Source: Actinomycetes bacterium (lineage in GTDB: Bacteria > Actinomycetota > Acidimicrobiia > Acidimicrobiales > Palsa-688). From it: DNA of 8,572 nucleotides. Position 1 is the first letter of the stretch, and each line of letters opens with the position of its first letter. The position numbers were made by a program, and so were the translations under genes. The stretch covers positions 1-8,572 of the forward strand of contig JAKARG010000121.1 in NCBI GenBank assembly GCA_021819345.1, read 5' to 3'. This document shows positions 7,119 to 8,572 of the stretch, piece after piece. The notes below the pieces were generated by a model, which was given only the letters and a program-made list of their open reading frames with translations, had not been told where the DNA came from and searched no databases.

Positions 7119-8572
7119 TCACTCGACGGGGATCTCACGGTGGATGAGGCTCAGGTCGATCCCCTGTCGGGCCCGGACCACCCGGGCAGTGATGTAGACC
7201 CCGATCGCCAGGACGTAGAGGATCCCCATGAACACGAGCGAACCGGTGTCGTTCACCCCGTAGGCAGAGTTGGAGAGCCACTCGACCAGGTCGAAGACGA
7301 TCAGGCCGATCGTGATCAGTGCCGAGGCAGGGATGACCGGGATGCCGGCCAGCTTCAACCGGCTCGCCGGCGACGAGCGCCACAGGTCGGGCTTCACCCA
7401 GGGGAGCACGAAGGCCGCGATCGCGGTCACGAGGTAGGTGACCGCGATCACCAGGGTGGCGTCGAGGGTGTAGGTCACGAACTTCGCCCAGTAGGCGTAG
7501 ACCGCCGAGAGGATCGCCGCCGGAGCGAGCATGAGGATGAGCGACCAGACCGGGACGTGGCGCTTCTCCGAGACGGTCGCCGCGCCGTCGGGCAGCACCC
7601 GGTCGAAGGCGGCGGCGAAGATGACCCGGGTCGAGGAGAGGAAGAGGGTCCCCACCCAGCCGAAGAACCAGAGCGACATGAGCAGGAGCAGCACCACCTG
7701 GAACACGGCGTTGTGCACCAGCCAGCCGGCGAGCATCGCCGGGTAGGGCCAGATCGGCAGGACGTGGGAGCTGGCTGCAGCCGGCAGGCTCGCCGAGCTC
7801 GCATAGACCGCGTTGGCCTGCTCCCAGAAGCGGTAGCCGATGGTCTTGTCGACGATCAGCAAGAAGATCACCGACAGGCCGATCGTGATCCAGAGGCCCA
7901 CGAACATCCCGGTGAACGACCGGCGCAGGTCGCTCGCCCCGCGGATCTCCCCGTAGAGGGTGCAACCCCAGTTGGGCCAGAGCAGGTAGAACATCATCAT
8001 CGGCACGAGCAGCATGCTCGGGCCGAGCGGTCCGAAGCCGAACGACGGCGCCGAATAGTGCAGCACGCGGGTGCTGACCGCCTGGGTGGCCTGATAGGCA
8101 CCCTTCAGCCCGAAGATGCTGTAAGCCTCCTGGTTGAACGACGATATGAAGCTGTTGTGCGAGAAGGCGAGCAGCAGGATCACGATCACCCCGAAGCCCA
8201 CCAGGCCGCCGGCGAAGCACCACTTCTGGACCCGACCGTAACCCGACATCCCGAGCGACACGAGCACCCCGGCAGCGGCGATGGTGATGAGCGAGACCAC
8301 GAAGATCCCGGAGTGCCCGCCGAACCAGGTCGCCGCGCCCGGGAACCCGAGCGTGGCGGCAATGGGCTCGAAGAACTGGACGGTCAGGATGTTGCCGTAG
8401 ATCGGGGCCCACAACCACAGGATGAACCACCACCCGGTGGCGGCGAAGACGAACCCGATCGGTCCGCCGAGGATCCGGCTCTGCCAGACGTAGTCGCCTC
8501 CGGCACGCGGGATGGTGACGATCAACCCGGCGTAGGCGACCACGAGGAAGCTGACCCACACCCCCGAGATGA
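7119..8572 (-). CDS. APC superfamily permease (5' end beyond right edge)
   Basis: A cytoplasmic-membrane secondary transporter for amino acids, polyamines or similar amines. The frame is open through the right edge; a GTG at 8561 is an internal Val codon, because hydrophobic sequence continues in frame before it and TM1 is still missing. Counting from the first complete codon, 483 residues are visible with about 11 membrane segments, near 4-20, 36-58, 88-107, 117-136, 182-199, 217-241, 284-312, 341-361, 366-391, 408-428 and 443-464. Adding TM1 gives the 12 expected of the family. Diagnostic pieces are PRAGGDYVWQSR (21-32) after TM2, GEIRGASDLRR (207-217) between TM6 and TM7, and STRVIFAAAFDRVLP (313-327) before TM9. 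Loops at about 138-181 and 243-283 are long for the family. It is the first visible gene of the cassette and its stop abuts or overlaps the ALDH gene, so it probably imports that pathway's substrate. The substrate cannot be read from the sequence. Confidence 0.9.
   Translation of the reverse strand, partial: ISGVWVSFLVVAYAGLIVTIPRAGGDYVWQSRILGGPIGFVFAATGWWFILWLWAPIYGNILTVQFFEPIAATLGFPGAATWFGGHSGIFVVSLITIAAAGVLVSLGMSGYGRVQKWCFAGGLVGFGVIVILLLAFSHNSFISSFNQEAYSIFGLKGAYQATQAVSTRVLHYSAPSFGFGPLGPSMLLVPMMMFYLLWPNWGCTLYGEIRGASDLRRSFTGMFVGLWITIGLSVIFLLIVDKTIGYRFWEQANAVYASSASLPAAASSHVLPIWPYPAMLAGWLVHNAVFQVVLLLLMSLWFFGWVGTLFLSSTRVIFAAAFDRVLPDGAATVSEKRHVPVWSLILMLAPAAILSAVYAYWAKFVTYTLDATLVIAVTYLVTAIAAFVLPWVKPDLWRSSPASRLKLAGIPVIPASALITIGLIVFDLVEWLSNSAYGVNDTGSLVFMGILYVLAIGVYITARVVRARQGIDLSLIHREIPVE

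Noticed and set aside
8559..8561. GTG at 8561 as the permease start
   Set aside because: The frame is open and hydrophobic up to the window edge, and starting here would remove TM1 and part of TM2; it is an internal Val codon of a gene cut by the edge.

Overview
The window is very GC-rich (about 70% by eye), with G/C at most third codon positions and all genes on the minus strand. Codon use, frequent GTG starts and the ABC exporter motifs point to a high-GC actinobacterium, possibly of the Acidimicrobiia; that lineage is an impression and nothing in the sequence proves it. Long open frames on the plus strand are antisense shadows of GC-rich genes.

Read in the direction of transcription (right to left), the layout is: (1) an amino-acid/polyamine/choline-type (APC superfamily) permease, its 5' end cut off by the right edge (8572-7119); (2) an aldehyde dehydrogenase (7017-5551, or from 7122 if a GTG that overlaps the permease stop is used); (3) a GMC-family FAD flavoprotein closely resembling choline dehydrogenase BetA (5554-3854), overlapping the ALDH stop by four bases; (4) a dihydroxyacid dehydratase of the IlvD/Edd family (3845-2160), starting 8 bases after the betA stop; (5) a 229-base intergenic gap with a GC-rich hairpin; (6) an ABC exporter with fused permease and ATPase (1930 to the left edge), whose frame stays open past its first ATPase domain.

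The first four genes look like one transcription unit. Permease, BetA-like dehydrogenase and ALDH read naturally as uptake of a small amine or alcohol followed by two-step oxidation, choline to betaine aldehyde to glycine betaine being the best-supported guess. The carrier is an APC permease, not the usual BCCT (BetT) transporter, and IlvD is a branched-chain amino-acid biosynthesis enzyme that is not expected there. It may simply share the transcript, or the cassette may process another alcohol whose acid is then dehydrated. The ABC exporter is probably separate. Its visible ATPase domain departs from consensus at the Q-loop, signature and catalytic-Glu positions, as in asymmetric two-site exporters, and its frame continues into a linker, which suggests a double-length transporter.

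I see no RNA genes, CRISPR arrays, insertion sequences or transcription regulator in the window. No wholly new system is evident; the points worth following up are the composition of the cassette, the odd ALDH residues and the degenerate ABC domain.
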